Source: Teichococcus aestuarii
GTDB taxonomy: Bacteria > Pseudomonadota > Alphaproteobacteria > Acetobacterales > Acetobacteraceae
NCBI RefSeq assembly: GCF_003116135.1
Contig: NZ_PDOA01000022.1
Location: 1 to 59,776 of the forward strand
Reading direction: 5' to 3'
DNA length: 59,776 nucleotides
The position numbers were made by a program, and so were the translations under genes. Below, piece by piece: positions 29,443-38,477 of the stretch. The stretch's first letter is position 1. Each line of letters starts with the position of its first letter. The notes below the pieces were generated by a model. It was not told where the DNA came from, did not search any database, and worked only from the letters and a program-made list of their open reading frames with translations.

Positions 29443-30369
29443 TCAGTCGCGCCGCTCGGCGGCCAGGTCCTGCCGCAGCAGGTCGGCATTGATGGCGAAG
29501 GCGGCCATGGTGCCCTGCGCCGCCGCGACGATGGCCATCTGCAGGTGCGGCGAGGAATCGCCGGCCGTGTAGAGGCCCTTCACCGCGGTGGAACCGTCAT
29601 GCCCGGCGCGGAGCAGCCCGCCGCTGGTCAGCGTGCAGCCGAGCTTCAGCGCCAGCTCGCTGCGCTGCCGCTGCGGCATGGACAGGAACAGCCCGGCGCG
29701 CGGCAGCACGCTGCCATCGGCGAAGCGCAGCCCGCGCAGCCGGCCCTCCGCCGCCTCCAGCGCCACCAGCGGCGATTCCCGCAGCGCGATGCCGAGGCCG
29801 CGCAGCTTGGCGCGGTCCCGCTCCGGGATCTCGCTGCCATCGGTGCAGAGCACCAGGTCGTGGCTCCAGCCGCGCACCTCCAGGGCCATGCGGACCGCCT
29901 CGTGCCCTGCCCCGTGCACGGCGAGCGGCCGGTCGCGCCGCTCGTAGCCATCGCAATAGGGGCAGTGCCACACGTCGCGGCCGTAGAGCTCGTCCAGCCC
30001 CTCGATGGCGGGAAGCTCGTCGCGCAGGCCGGTGGCCAGCAGCAGGCGGCGGGTGCGCAGCGGCGCCTCCCGCCCCGCCAGGGTGACGGCGAAGCCGCCC
30101 TCCGCGTCGCAGGCCTCGGCATCCGTCACCGCCACCGGCGCCACCTGGATGCCGGGATAGGCCGCCAGCTCGGCGCGGGCGATGCGGCGGAACTCGGCCG
30201 GCGCGATGCCTTCCCGCGTCAGGAACCCATGCATGGCCGTGGCGCGGTCGTTGCGGTGCTCGCCCGAATCGCAGAGCAGCACGCGCCGCCGTGCCCGGCC
30301 CAGCAGCAGCGCCGCGCTCAGCCCCGCCGGACCGCCGCCGACGATCACCACATCCCATTCTTCCTGCAT
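29443..30369 (-). CDS. thioredoxin reductase-like NAD(P)/FAD-dependent oxidoreductase
   Basis: A 308-residue flavoprotein of the thioredoxin reductase fold. The FAD Rossmann motif is VVIVGGGPAG (7-16), the redox-active disulfide is Cys136-x-x-Cys139 (CPYCDGYE) and the second FAD motif is VKGLYTAGDSS. The NAD(P)H site is less canonical (AVHGAGHEAVRMALEV), so coenzyme preference is unclear. It starts 5 bases after the stop of the glutathione-reductase-like gene, so the two form an operon of flavin disulfide reductases. It may be a ferredoxin- or bacillithiol-type reductase homologue rather than true TrxB. Confidence 0.88.
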   Translation of the reverse strand: MQEEWDVVIVGGGPAGLSAALLLGRARRRVLLCDSGEHRNDRATAMHGFLTREGIAPAEFRRIARAELAAYPGIQVAPVAVTDAEACDAEGGFAVTLAGREAPLRTRRLLLATGLRDELPAIEGLDELYGRDVWHCPYCDGYERRDRPLAVHGAGHEAVRMALEVRGWSHDLVLCTDGSEIPERDRAKLRGLGIALRESPLVALEAAEGRLRGLRFADGSVLPRAGLFLSMPQRQRSELALKLGCTLTSGGLLRAGHDGSTAVKGLYTAGDSSPHLQMAIVAAAQGTMAAFAINADLLRQDLAAERRD

Positions 30370-30374
30370 GTCCC

Positions 30375-31727
30375 TCAGCCCAGCATGGAGGAGATGTTGG
30401 AGCCGCCGGTCGGGTAGGCGGTCATCATCCGGGCGAGCGCGTCGGCCGTCATGCCGGCGCGCATCGCCACGGCGAAGACGTTGATCACCTCCGGCGCCTC
30501 CGGCCCCAGCAGGTGCGCGCCGAGGATCTGGCCGCTGCCCGGCGCCACCAGCAGCTTGTAGGCCGCCGCCGTCTCCCCGGTGCGGCGCACCGACTGGTAG
30601 CCGGCCATGTCGCCCTGCCGCACCTCCACATCGGGGTTGGCCGCGCGCGCTGCCGCCTCGGTCAGCCCCACCGAGGCGAGGGGCGGGATGGTGAAGACGG
30701 CGCTCGGCACCACGCCGTAATCCGGCTTGGTGTGGCAGCCCTCCAGCATGTTGCGCGCCACCACGGCGGCGTCGTGGCTGGCCACGGGGGTCAGCGCCGG
30801 CCCCTGCGCGGCGGCGTCGCCGGCGGCGAAGACGCGCGGGTTGCTGGTGCTGCGCAGATAGGGGTCGAGCGAGAGCCGGCCCTTCTCCACCGCCACCTGC
30901 CCGGCCTCCAGCGCCAGGTCCTGCAAGGAGGGGCTGCGGCCCAGCCCATGCACCACCAGCGCCGCCTGAAATTCGCGCCCGTTCTCGCAGGCGACGGCGA
31001 AGCCCGCGCCCTGGCGGGCAATGCGGCTCGCCTTGCAGCCCAGCGCCACCTCGATGCCGAGGCCGCGCGTGCGCTCCAGCAGCCGCGCCACCAGGTCCGG
31101 CTCGAACTGGGCGAGCGGCCTGTCATCGGCCTGCAGGATGGTGACGCGCGCCCCGGCCCGGGCCGCCAGATGCGCGCACTCGAAGGCGATGTAGCCGCCG
31201 CCGACCATCACAAGGCTCTCCGGCATCGCGTCCAGCAGCAGGAAATCGTCGCTGGTGGCGAGCAGGTCGGCGCCCTCGATGGGCAGGTGGGCGGGAGCGG
31301 CACCGGTGGCGATCAGCACATGCCGGGCCGCCAGGCGCCGCTCGCCCACCGTCAGGGCGTCGGGCGCCAGGAAGCGCGGCTGGCCATGGATCGGCACGAT
31401 TCCCGCTGCGCGCAGGGCGGCCTCGCGGTTCTCCGGCACCGGGTCGGTGAAGCTGTGCTTGAAGGCCTGGGCGGCGGTCCAGTCGAGGCGCAGCGCATCG
31501 CCGCCGGCCACGCCGTGCGGTGCCAGGTTGCGGGCGCGCTCAGTGGCCTCGGCAACCGTCCAGAACACCTTCTTCGGCTCGCAGCCGCGCAGGGCGCAGG
31601 TGCCGCCGAAATCGCGCGCCTCCACCACGGCGACCGACCAGCCCGCCTTTCGGCAGGTGGTGGCGACCTTGGTGCCGGCGCTGCCGGACCCGAGGACGAC
31701 GAGATCGAATTGTTCGCTGTCCGGCAT
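30375..31727 (-). CDS. glutathione-reductase-like pyridine nucleotide-disulfide oxidoreductase, variant C-terminus
   Basis: A 450-residue FAD enzyme of the class I disulfide reductase family. The N-terminal dinucleotide motif is VVLGSGSAGTK, the active-site disulfide is Cys44-x4-Cys49 (GGTCALRGCEPKK), the NAD(P) motif is MVGGGYIAFE and the second FAD motif is VFAAGDAA. The C-terminus reads MMTAYPTGGSNISSML where classical members have HPT..E, so the His-Glu base pair used in disulfide exchange is missing. A subgroup with this AYPT...S.I..ML ending is known, and its substrate is uncertain. It is first in a two-gene operon with the TrxR-like gene. Confidence 0.87.
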   Translation of the reverse strand: MPDSEQFDLVVLGSGSAGTKVATTCRKAGWSVAVVEARDFGGTCALRGCEPKKVFWTVAEATERARNLAPHGVAGGDALRLDWTAAQAFKHSFTDPVPENREAALRAAGIVPIHGQPRFLAPDALTVGERRLAARHVLIATGAAPAHLPIEGADLLATSDDFLLLDAMPESLVMVGGGYIAFECAHLAARAGARVTILQADDRPLAQFEPDLVARLLERTRGLGIEVALGCKASRIARQGAGFAVACENGREFQAALVVHGLGRSPSLQDLALEAGQVAVEKGRLSLDPYLRSTSNPRVFAAGDAAAQGPALTPVASHDAAVVARNMLEGCHTKPDYGVVPSAVFTIPPLASVGLTEAAARAANPDVEVRQGDMAGYQSVRRTGETAAAYKLLVAPGSGQILGAHLLGPEAPEVINVFAVAMRAGMTADALARMMTAYPTGGSNISSMLG

Positions 31728-31810
31728 CAGAAGTTCCTGCGCGATGGGCAGGAAGGCAACACCGTGCCGGGCTGCAGGGTTGCCATGTCAGGAAAGGCAC
31801 CGGTGGGGCA

Positions 31811-31828
31811 GGGGCGCCGCGGCGCCCC
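31811..31828 (-). terminator. GC-rich hairpin downstream of csbD-like gene
   Basis: GGGGCGCC-GC-GGCGCCCC is a perfect 8-bp inverted repeat 20 bases downstream of the csbD-like stop on the minus strand, inside a larger imperfect dyad (TGGGGCA ... TGCCCC). There is no T-run, so it may act as a pause or 3'-end stabiliser. Confidence 0.4.
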
Positions 31829-31848
31829 CGCCAATGCCCCCTGCGGGA

Positions 31849-32085
31849 TCAGAGGATCCGAAGGCGGCCCAGGATGTAGCCGATGCCGGCGGCGATCGCG
31901 AGCGAGGTCAGCGGCTGCTCGCGCACATTGTCGCAGAGCTGGCCGAGGGCGTTCTCGGCCGAGCCCTGCGCCTGGTTGTACATGCCGCGGGCCTGGTAGT
32001 CGCGGTTGCCGGTCATGCCGCCCACGGCGTCCTGCACGCGGCCAATGGTCTCGCGGGCGGCGCCGGTCACGCGGTTCTCGTCCAT
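31849..32085 (-). CDS. CsbD-like stress protein with C-terminal membrane anchor
   Basis: A 78-residue protein. The N-terminal half (ENRVTGAARETIGRVQDAVGGMTGNRDYQARGMYNQAQG) matches the CsbD general-stress family, here with a glycine-rich spacing. The C-terminal half (REQPLTSLAIAAGIGYILGRLRIL) resembles the DUF883/ElaB membrane anchor, which tethers some inner-membrane stress proteins. The combination suggests a membrane-bound version. The function of CsbD is unknown. It precedes the oxidoreductase operon on the same strand with a 121-base gap. Confidence 0.85.
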   Translation of the reverse strand: MDENRVTGAARETIGRVQDAVGGMTGNRDYQARGMYNQAQGSAENALGQLCDNVREQPLTSLAIAAGIGYILGRLRIL

Positions 32086-32206
32086 CTCTGCTTCTCCTGG
32101 TCATGGTGCCGCGCCGGCTGGCGCGGCGGACTGCCGGTTGAACGCGGCACGGGTTGATTGGATGCGTGTTGCGTGGCGCGCCGCCGCGTGCTGTGCCTGC
32201 GCCGCC

Positions 32207-33424
32207 ATGACCTCTCTCCCGACCGGCTTTCCGCCCGGCGACCCGCCGGCCGACCGCATCACCCCGCCCGGCTGGCTGCGCCAGGGCGCCCCCGCCGCCG
32301 TGCTGGCCGCGCTGCCGGGGGCGCGCGCCGTGGGCGGCGCGGTGCGCGACGCGCTGGCCGGCCGCGACGTGCACGATGTGGACGTGGCCGCGCCGCTGCC
32401 GCCCGAGGCGATCGCCGCCCGGCTGCGCGCGGCCGGGCTGAAGGTGTTCGAGACCGGCCTGCAGCACGGCACCGTCACCGCCGTGCTGGACCACCAGCCG
32501 GTGGAGGTGACCAGCCTGCGGCGGGACCTCGCCACCGATGGCCGCCACGCCACCGTGGCCTGGACCGAGGATTGGCGCGAGGACGCGGCGCGGCGGGACT
32601 TCACCATCAACGCCCTGTCGATGGATGCCGAAGGGGCGCTCTGGGACTATTTCGGCGGCCGGGCGGACCTCGACGCCGGCCGCGTGCGCTTCGTGGGCGA
32701 CCCGGCGACGCGGCTGGCGGAGGACTATCTGCGCGTGCTGCGCTTCTTCCGCTTCCATGCCCGCTATGGCCGCGGCGCGCCGGATCCGGCGGCGTTGGCC
32801 GCCATCCGCGCCGCCGTGCCGGGGCTCGCCCGCCTCTCCGCCGAGCGGGTGTGGATGGAGCTGAAGCGCCTGCTGGAGGCGCCGGAGCCGGCAGGGGCGC
32901 TGGCGCTGATGCGCGAGGCGGGCGTGCTGGCCGCCGTGCTGCCCGAGGCGGAGGAGCTCGCGCCGCTGCAGCGCCTCGCCGCGCCGCCCGACCCGGTGCT
33001 GCGCCTGGCCGCGCTGCTGCCGCCCGGCGCGCCGCTCGACGCCCTGGCGCGCCGGCTGCGCTTCTCGGGCGAGGAGGCGAAGCGGCTGGGCGGCCTGTGC
33101 GGCGCGCCGCCGCCCGCCCCGGCGCTCGATGGCGCCGCGCTGCGCCGCTGGCTGGCGGAGCTGCCCGCCGGCGTGGCGGCGGAAGCCGCCTGGCTCGCCG
33201 AGGCGCGCGACGGGCAGGACCGCGCCGCGCTGCGCGCGCGCATCGCCGCCACGCCGCGCCCGGTGTTCCCTTTGCAGGGGCGGGACGCGCTGGCGCTGGG
33301 CCTGCCGCCCGGCCCGGCGGTGGGGCAGGCGCTGGCGGCGGTGCGCCGCTGGTGGCTGGAGGGCGGCTGCGCGGCCTCGGCCGCCGCCTGCCGCGAGGAA
33401 TTGCGGCGGGCCGTGCGTCCCTGA
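32207..33424 (+). CDS. CCA-adding-type tRNA nucleotidyltransferase / poly(A) polymerase family
   Basis: A 405-residue class II nucleotidyltransferase. The catalytic pattern is AVGGAVRDALAGRDVHDVDVA (Gly43-Gly44, Asp57 and Asp59), followed by EVTSLRRDL, the flexible-loop RRDFTINALSMD, DPATRLAEDYLRVLRFFRFHARYG and the head-neck helices. In alphaproteobacteria this type of enzyme repairs the tRNA 3' CCA end or adds poly(A); sequence alone does not decide which, and both tRNAs here encode CCA. The start is uncertain: ATG at 32207 begins close to the family start, with an in-frame ATG at 32162; neither has a clear Shine-Dalgarno. Confidence 0.88.
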   Translation: MTSLPTGFPPGDPPADRITPPGWLRQGAPAAVLAALPGARAVGGAVRDALAGRDVHDVDVAAPLPPEAIAARLRAAGLKVFETGLQHGTVTAVLDHQPVEVTSLRRDLATDGRHATVAWTEDWREDAARRDFTINALSMDAEGALWDYFGGRADLDAGRVRFVGDPATRLAEDYLRVLRFFRFHARYGRGAPDPAALAAIRAAVPGLARLSAERVWMELKRLLEAPEPAGALALMREAGVLAAVLPEAEELAPLQRLAAPPDPVLRLAALLPPGAPLDALARRLRFSGEEAKRLGGLCGAPPPAPALDGAALRRWLAELPAGVAAEAAWLAEARDGQDRAALRARIAATPRPVFPLQGRDALALGLPPGPAVGQALAAVRRWWLEGGCAASAAACREELRRAVRP

Positions 33425-33472
33425 CCGGCGCGGCATGGGCACGGGATGCCGCGCCCGCCGCTCTGGCTGCCT

Positions 33473-34126
33473 TCAGCGTGGCTTCCGGCGCTTCGCCTTG
33501 CGGGTGCTGGCGGGCTTCACCGGCAGCACCGGCAGGCTGGCGAAGCCGCCGGGACGCGCGCGCAGGGCCTGCAGGTCTTCCGCCGTGTCCACGTCGCGCA
33601 GCGTGCGCAGCAGGGCGATGCGGCGGCCGGTGAAGTTGGCCAGGGTATCGGCCAGCGCGTGCTCGGTGGACCAGCGCACCCGCCCGAAGGGGCGGGGGGG
33701 CCGCCGCGCCGAGAGGCCGGCCAGCCAGTAGCCGCCATCCTCCGCCGGCCCGAACACCGCATCCGCCCGGCCGAGGGCGCGGAAGGCGGCGGCGATGTCG
33801 GCGGCGGTGACGCCGGGGATGTCGCTGCCCACCACCACCACCCGGCCGCGCCGGGGGCGGGTGGCGTTGTCCAGCCTCTCGCCCAGGCCGCCCCGGCCCT
33901 GCGGCACGGTGGCGGGGCCGCGCGGCCAGCGGGCGCGGGCGCCGTCCGGCGTGGTGGCGAGCAGGGTCCGCCAGCGCCTGTCGCGGCCGATGGCGCGGGC
34001 GACCGCCGCGAGCTGGCCGCGGTAGAAGCGCAGCGCCGCCATGGCGCCGATGCCCCGGGCCAGGCGGCGCTTCACCGCGCCCAGCCTCGGGGCCTGGGCA
34101 AAGATCAGGACGGTGTCTCTGTGCAT
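33473..34126 (-). CDS. DUF2064 / TIGR04282 family nucleotidyltransferase-like glycosyltransferase
   Basis: A 217-residue GT-A-fold protein. It shows VLIFAQAPRLGAVKRRLA (nucleotide-binding start, residues 6-23), VVVVGSDIPGVTAADIAAAF and GPAEDGGYWLAGL, the signature of the DUF2064 family that includes the proposed arsenosugar glycosyltransferase (TIGR04282). The first motif usually reads P..G..KTRL; here it is AVKRRL. The C-terminal tail is basic (RKAKRRKPR). It converges on the nucleotidyltransferase gene and is divergent from the radical SAM gene, a neighbour often seen with this family. No arsenic genes are nearby, so the substrate remains open. Confidence 0.82.
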   Translation of the reverse strand: MHRDTVLIFAQAPRLGAVKRRLARGIGAMAALRFYRGQLAAVARAIGRDRRWRTLLATTPDGARARWPRGPATVPQGRGGLGERLDNATRPRRGRVVVVGSDIPGVTAADIAAAFRALGRADAVFGPAEDGGYWLAGLSARRPPRPFGRVRWSTEHALADTLANFTGRRIALLRTLRDVDTAEDLQALRARPGGFASLPVLPVKPASTRKAKRRKPR

Positions 34127-34300
34127 GGGGCCTCGCGAGCTGGCGTGGCAGAGATAGAGGATTGTGCGGCTGTCGGAACAGCCCTCCCTGTGACCGAGTC
34201 GCGCCGGCGCCAGGGCGGGTGGGATGGTGTTCCTGCCATGTTCTTGACTTTCGCCGCGCGGCGGCGGCAGAGTCGGGCCGGAACGGAGGAAGAACCGACC

Positions 34301-35449
34301 ATGCCGGAGGGCAGCATCCGCCCCGCCGCCTCCGCCCTGCTGGAGGGCACGCGCAAGGGCCGTGGCGCCACGGGAAACCCCCCCGTGCGCTTCGACCGCC
34401 TGGCCCTGGAAGCCTTCGACGATGGCTGGGAGACGCTGGCGGACAGCTTCGCCGCGCTGCCGCCGCTGCCGACGACACTGACGAAGGATTCCGCCCGCAC
34501 CGTCATCGCCTGGAACAACTCGCCCGATGTCGGGTTCGACCGCGCGGTGAACCCCTACCGGGGCTGCGAGCATGGCTGCGTCTACTGCTACGCCCGGCCC
34601 AGCCACGCCTATCTCGGCCTCTCGCCGGGGCTGGATTTCGAGACGCGGCTGATCTTCAAGGCCGATGTGGCGGCGCTGCTGGAGAAGGAGCTGCGCAAGC
34701 CCGGCTACGTGCCGCGCCCCATTGCCCTCGGCTCCAACACCGACCCCTACCAGCCGGTGGAGCGGCAGCTGAAGCTGACCCGCGCCGTGCTGGAGGTGCT
34801 GGAGCGCTTCGGCCACCCGCTCACCATCGTCACCAAATCGGCCGGCGTGCTGCGGGACCTCGACATCCTGAAGCGGCTGGCGGAGCGGCGGCTGGTGCGG
34901 GTGTGCATCTCCGTCACCACGCTCGATGCCGGCCTCGCGCGCATCCTGGAGCCGCGCGCGGCGACGCCGGAGCGGCGCCTGGCCGCGCTGGGCGCGCTGG
35001 CCGCGGCCGGCATCCCCACCGCCGTGCTCGCCGCGCCGATGATTCCGGCGGTGAACGACATGGAGCTGGAGCGCATCCTGGAGCGCGCCAGCAGCCAGGG
35101 CGCCAGCCGCGCCGGCTATGTGCTGCTGCGCCTGCCGCTCGAGATCGCCGGGCTGTTCGAGGACTGGCTGCGCGCGCACATGCCCGACCGCGCCGAGCGC
35201 GTGCTCTCGCTGGTGCGGCAGACGCGCGGCGGGCGTGCCTACGATGCCGGCTTCGCCCAGCGCATGTCCGGCACCGGCCCCTATGCGGAGATGCTGGCGC
35301 ACCGCTTCCGCGTCGCCGCGCGCCGGCTGGGGCTGGACCGCGCCGGCCCGCCCGGCCCCGGCCAGGAGAGCCTGGACTGCGCGCAATTCGCCGTGCCGCC
35401 GGCGGCGGGCGTGGCCTCCGGCGCGGCGCGCCAGCTCGCCCTGTTCTGA
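34301..35449 (+). CDS. PA0069-family radical SAM protein
   Basis: A 382-residue radical SAM enzyme. The cluster-binding motif is Cys89-x3-Cys93-x2-Cys96 (GCEHGCVYCYARP), followed by the spore-photoproduct-lyase-like pattern LGSNTDPYQPVERQLKLTRAVLEVL and KSAGVLRDLDIL. This family is annotated as Rv2578c/PA0069-like and is distantly related to DNA photoproduct lyases; no reaction has been assigned. The ATG at 34301 follows GGAGGA by about 11 bases. It is divergent from the DUF2064 gene. Confidence 0.9.
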   Translation: MPEGSIRPAASALLEGTRKGRGATGNPPVRFDRLALEAFDDGWETLADSFAALPPLPTTLTKDSARTVIAWNNSPDVGFDRAVNPYRGCEHGCVYCYARPSHAYLGLSPGLDFETRLIFKADVAALLEKELRKPGYVPRPIALGSNTDPYQPVERQLKLTRAVLEVLERFGHPLTIVTKSAGVLRDLDILKRLAERRLVRVCISVTTLDAGLARILEPRAATPERRLAALGALAAAGIPTAVLAAPMIPAVNDMELERILERASSQGASRAGYVLLRLPLEIAGLFEDWLRAHMPDRAERVLSLVRQTRGGRAYDAGFAQRMSGTGPYAEMLAHRFRVAARRLGLDRAGPPGPGQESLDCAQFAVPPAAGVASGAARQLALF

Positions 35450-35563
35450 GCGCCCGCCGCGGGGGGAGAGAAGGCTGGGCGGTTGATCCGCCGCCCCGCG
35501 TGCGCCACCTTGCCTTCCGGCCTATCATGCCGCCACAGGACTGGAACGGAGCCGGAAGGACCG

Positions 35564-37525
35564 ATGGCCGAATTGCTGCGCGAGCCCGAGCGTGACCGCC
35601 TCATTGCCTATCTGGAGCGGAAGCTGCTGCGCACCGTCATGCTGGACGGGCAGGCGGTGCCGGCCCTGCGCGAGACGCATCTGCCTTTCCCCACCTCCGA
35701 ATGGTGCTGGGTGGCCGACAGCGCCGCGGCCGCCGAGATGCTGGCCCAGCCGCACCTGCACGCGCGCTGGGGCGGGCTGGCTGACGGGCTGACCGACTTC
35801 CTGCTCGGCATGGGCACGGGCCATCTGCTGTTCAGCCGCGTCGCCGGGCCGGAATGCGTCATCCAGAGCGCCGATCCGCGCCAGCTTGTCATCCTCACCC
35901 AGGGCTATGAGTTCCGCGGCGACCTCTCGCGCGGCCTGCTGACCCAGTCGGTCCGGGGCGGCGCCGCCCGGCGCGAGATGCACTACACCGGCCACCTCGT
36001 GGAGTTCCGCCTGGGCCGGCAGCAGCATTGCCTGGATGTCGAGGATACCATCGCCGCCTATGGGGTGGAGCCGCGGCCGGAGGGCGCGCTGCTGTTCCAT
36101 GAGAGCGTGCTGAAGGTGCAGGCCGGGCTGCTGCGCAAGACGGAGCGCGTGGTGGCGCGGCTGCGCTACGAATACACCATCCAGGCCCGCGACCCGCGCC
36201 TGCTGCTGCGGGTGACGCTGCGCGCCGAGCCGGGCGTGACGCTGGAGAATGTGCGCCTGACCACCGCGCTCGACGAGCTGTCCGCCGAGGCGGAGCGGCC
36301 CTTCGGCCAGCTGTTCACCGAGCGGGACGGGCGCTTCCTGCCCCTGCCGGCGGCCGGCACGGAGCTGTTCACGCTGCACCAGGGGCCGACCCGCCTTTTC
36401 AGCCTCATCGAGGAAACCGCGCCGGGCGCCGCGAACGGCCTGCACATCGCGCCGCTGGCGCCGCAGGCGCTGCAAAGCATCAAGGCCCGGACGCAGAACG
36501 GCCGGCTGCACTGGGTGCTGACGCGCTACCTCTTCCCGCGCGTCGAAGGCGGCGCCGAGGCCAGCATCCAGGAAGCGCGGCTGCTGACGGCCGGCACGCT
36601 GGCGGCCGGGCTGCCCGCCTACCAGGCCATCCTGGACGAGCCCGCCATCCTGTCCGGCCGCGATGCCGGATTGAGCCCCGATGCCGGCACCGCCCTCAAC
36701 GCGGTGGCCACGCAGATCTTCTTCGCCGCCCACAACGCCTATGCGGCGCCGCTGCCGGCGGAGCGCCAGGCGCAGATGCGCGTCTGGTACGACCGGCACG
36801 TGACGCAGTTCTTCGCCGGGCTGGGACCGGACGGCCAGGCCAGCCCGGGGCGCGTCTATCTGCGCTCCCTCGCCTTCGCCCTGCTCTCGCTCGACACCAT
36901 GCTGCGCGCCACGGAGGAGCCGCGCTACGCGGAGCTTCTGGACCACGGGCTGACGCTGCTGGTGCGGCTGCAGCAGCCGGAGGAGACGGGCGGCGCCTTC
37001 GCCGATGCCGGCAAGACGGCCTATCTGGACTGCCACGCCGCCGCCATGCTGGCGCTGGCCCGGCTGCTGCCGCGCCGGCCGGAGCCGGTGCTGCAGGCGG
37101 CGCTGCGGCAGGCGCTGGCGGCGGTGCAGCTCGGCATCCTCAACGTGCCGCTGGAGAAGGGCTCGCACCGGCTGGAGACGCCCTTCGTGCGCCTGTACCG
37201 GGATGGCCGCTGGGAGGAGGATGGCGGCTTCTGGTCCTTCAAGCTGGGGCTGCTGATGCGGGCGCTGAACGCGCTGCGCCTGGCCGCGCAGGGCGGCTTC
37301 ATCGTGCTGGAGCCGGCCGAGCAGGAGCGGGTGGCAGCCCTCACCGAGGCCTGCTTCGCCGGGTTGCGGGGCCGCGTGCGGGAACTGGGCGAGGCGCTGG
37401 AGGTGCTCACCAGCCCGCTGGCCGGCGAGGGCAACGCCGCCACCCAGCCCGCCGTGCTGATGGGGCTGATGGCGCCCGATGCCGCCATCCTGCGCTTTTC
37501 CCAGCCGGCCACGGCACTGGGCTGA
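35564..37525 (+). CDS. unrecognised 653-residue protein, possible carbohydrate-active fold
   Basis: I do not recognise this family with confidence. The first ~350 residues look beta-rich (repeated short strands such as HLLFSRVAGPECVIQ, RVVARLRYEYTIQARDPRLLLRVTLRA), while residues from about 380 on are helical with regularly spaced Trp/Tyr/Gly-containing helices (LYRDGRWEEDGGFWSFKLGLLMRALNALRLA). A beta-sandwich plus (alpha/alpha) toroid is the architecture of several glycosidases and polysaccharide lyases, so a carbohydrate role is a guess. There is no signal peptide, so it is probably cytoplasmic. The ATG at 35564 follows AAGGA. It is 10 bases upstream of the DUF2272 lipoprotein gene, so they are probably co-transcribed. 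Confidence 0.75.
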   Translation: MAELLREPERDRLIAYLERKLLRTVMLDGQAVPALRETHLPFPTSEWCWVADSAAAAEMLAQPHLHARWGGLADGLTDFLLGMGTGHLLFSRVAGPECVIQSADPRQLVILTQGYEFRGDLSRGLLTQSVRGGAARREMHYTGHLVEFRLGRQQHCLDVEDTIAAYGVEPRPEGALLFHESVLKVQAGLLRKTERVVARLRYEYTIQARDPRLLLRVTLRAEPGVTLENVRLTTALDELSAEAERPFGQLFTERDGRFLPLPAAGTELFTLHQGPTRLFSLIEETAPGAANGLHIAPLAPQALQSIKARTQNGRLHWVLTRYLFPRVEGGAEASIQEARLLTAGTLAAGLPAYQAILDEPAILSGRDAGLSPDAGTALNAVATQIFFAAHNAYAAPLPAERQAQMRVWYDRHVTQFFAGLGPDGQASPGRVYLRSLAFALLSLDTMLRATEEPRYAELLDHGLTLLVRLQQPEETGGAFADAGKTAYLDCHAAAMLALARLLPRRPEPVLQAALRQALAAVQLGILNVPLEKGSHRLETPFVRLYRDGRWEEDGGFWSFKLGLLMRALNALRLAAQGGFIVLEPAEQERVAALTEACFAGLRGRVRELGEALEVLTSPLAGEGNAATQPAVLMGLMAPDAAILRFSQPATALG

Positions 37526-37535
37526 GACGGCACGC

Positions 37536-38477
37536 ATGGCCCTGAAGGACCGGGTGCCGAAGGGCTGGCGCCGCCATGCCGGCCTGGCGGCGCTGCTGCT
37601 GGCGCTGCTGCCCGCCGCCTGCGCCGCGCCCCCGCCGCCCGCCAGCGCTGGCCTGGCGCCGCCCCTGCCTTACCCGCCCTCGGCGCGCGAGCGGATGCTG
37701 CGCCTGGCCCTGGCGGAATGGGAGGAATGGGGCCGCATCGTCGTGGAACCGACGGCCGGCCCCGCCCTGCACGAGGACGCCCCCGGCGGCCTGCCCGGGC
37801 CGGAATCGGCGGCGGCCAGCTTCCCGCGCGTGCTGGCCTACTGGCGCGCCACGGAGGAGGGCGAGGCCGCCATCGCCCGCAACCGCGCCCGCTACGCCAA
37901 CGCCCTGGCCGATCCCGGCGCGCCGGCCTCGCTGTGGTCGGAGCCGGCCTGGTCGGCCGCCTTCATCAGCTACGTGATGCGCGGCGCGGGGGTGGACCGG
38001 CGGGAATTCCCGCCCTCCGCCGCGCACGCCTTCTACATCGACGGCATGATGGCCGATGCGCGGGACTTCCCGGCCACCGCGCCCTTCCTGCCGCGGGACT
38101 GGACCGGCTACGCGCCGCAGCCGGGCGACCTGCTCTGCGCCGACCGCTCCCGCCGGCCGCTGGCGCACTGGCAGGCGCGCTGGGCCGAGATCGGCCAGTT
38201 CCGGCCGATGCATTGCGACATCGTGGTGGCCGCCGGCCCCGGCGTGGTGGAGGCGGTGGGCGGCAACGTGGCCGATGCCGTCACCCTCTCGCGCTTCCCG
38301 GCCGACGCGGCGGGGCGGCTGCTGCCGCGCGCCGCCGGCGGCCCCGCCTGGTTCGCCGTGTTCGAGAACCGCCTGGGCCGGCTGCCGCCCTGGCAGCCAC
38401 AGATGCAGCCCATGGCTCAGCCACAGATGCAGCCCGGGGGGCCATTGCCGCCCGGAACCTGGAGGAACGCTTCATGA
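37536..38477 (+). CDS. DUF2272 domain-containing lipoprotein
   Basis: A 313-residue predicted lipoprotein. The signal peptide ends in the lipobox LLPAAC with Cys29. The DUF2272 region includes LWSEPAWSAAFISYVMRGAGV, FPPSAAHAFYIDGMM, YAPQPGDLLCADR and MHCDIVVAAGPGVVEAVGGNVADAV, a layout like CHAP/NlpC-type amidase folds, though the catalytic residues are not established. The C-terminus ends with a short repeated QPQMQP segment coded by a 15-bp direct repeat near 38398-38440. The gene stop overlaps the next start as ATGA, implying coupling with the flavin oxidoreductase gene. Confidence 0.86.
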   Translation: MALKDRVPKGWRRHAGLAALLLALLPAACAAPPPPASAGLAPPLPYPPSARERMLRLALAEWEEWGRIVVEPTAGPALHEDAPGGLPGPESAAASFPRVLAYWRATEEGEAAIARNRARYANALADPGAPASLWSEPAWSAAFISYVMRGAGVDRREFPPSAAHAFYIDGMMADARDFPATAPFLPRDWTGYAPQPGDLLCADRSRRPLAHWQARWAEIGQFRPMHCDIVVAAGPGVVEAVGGNVADAVTLSRFPADAAGRLLPRAAGGPAWFAVFENRLGRLPPWQPQMQPMAQPQMQPGGPLPPGTWRNAS

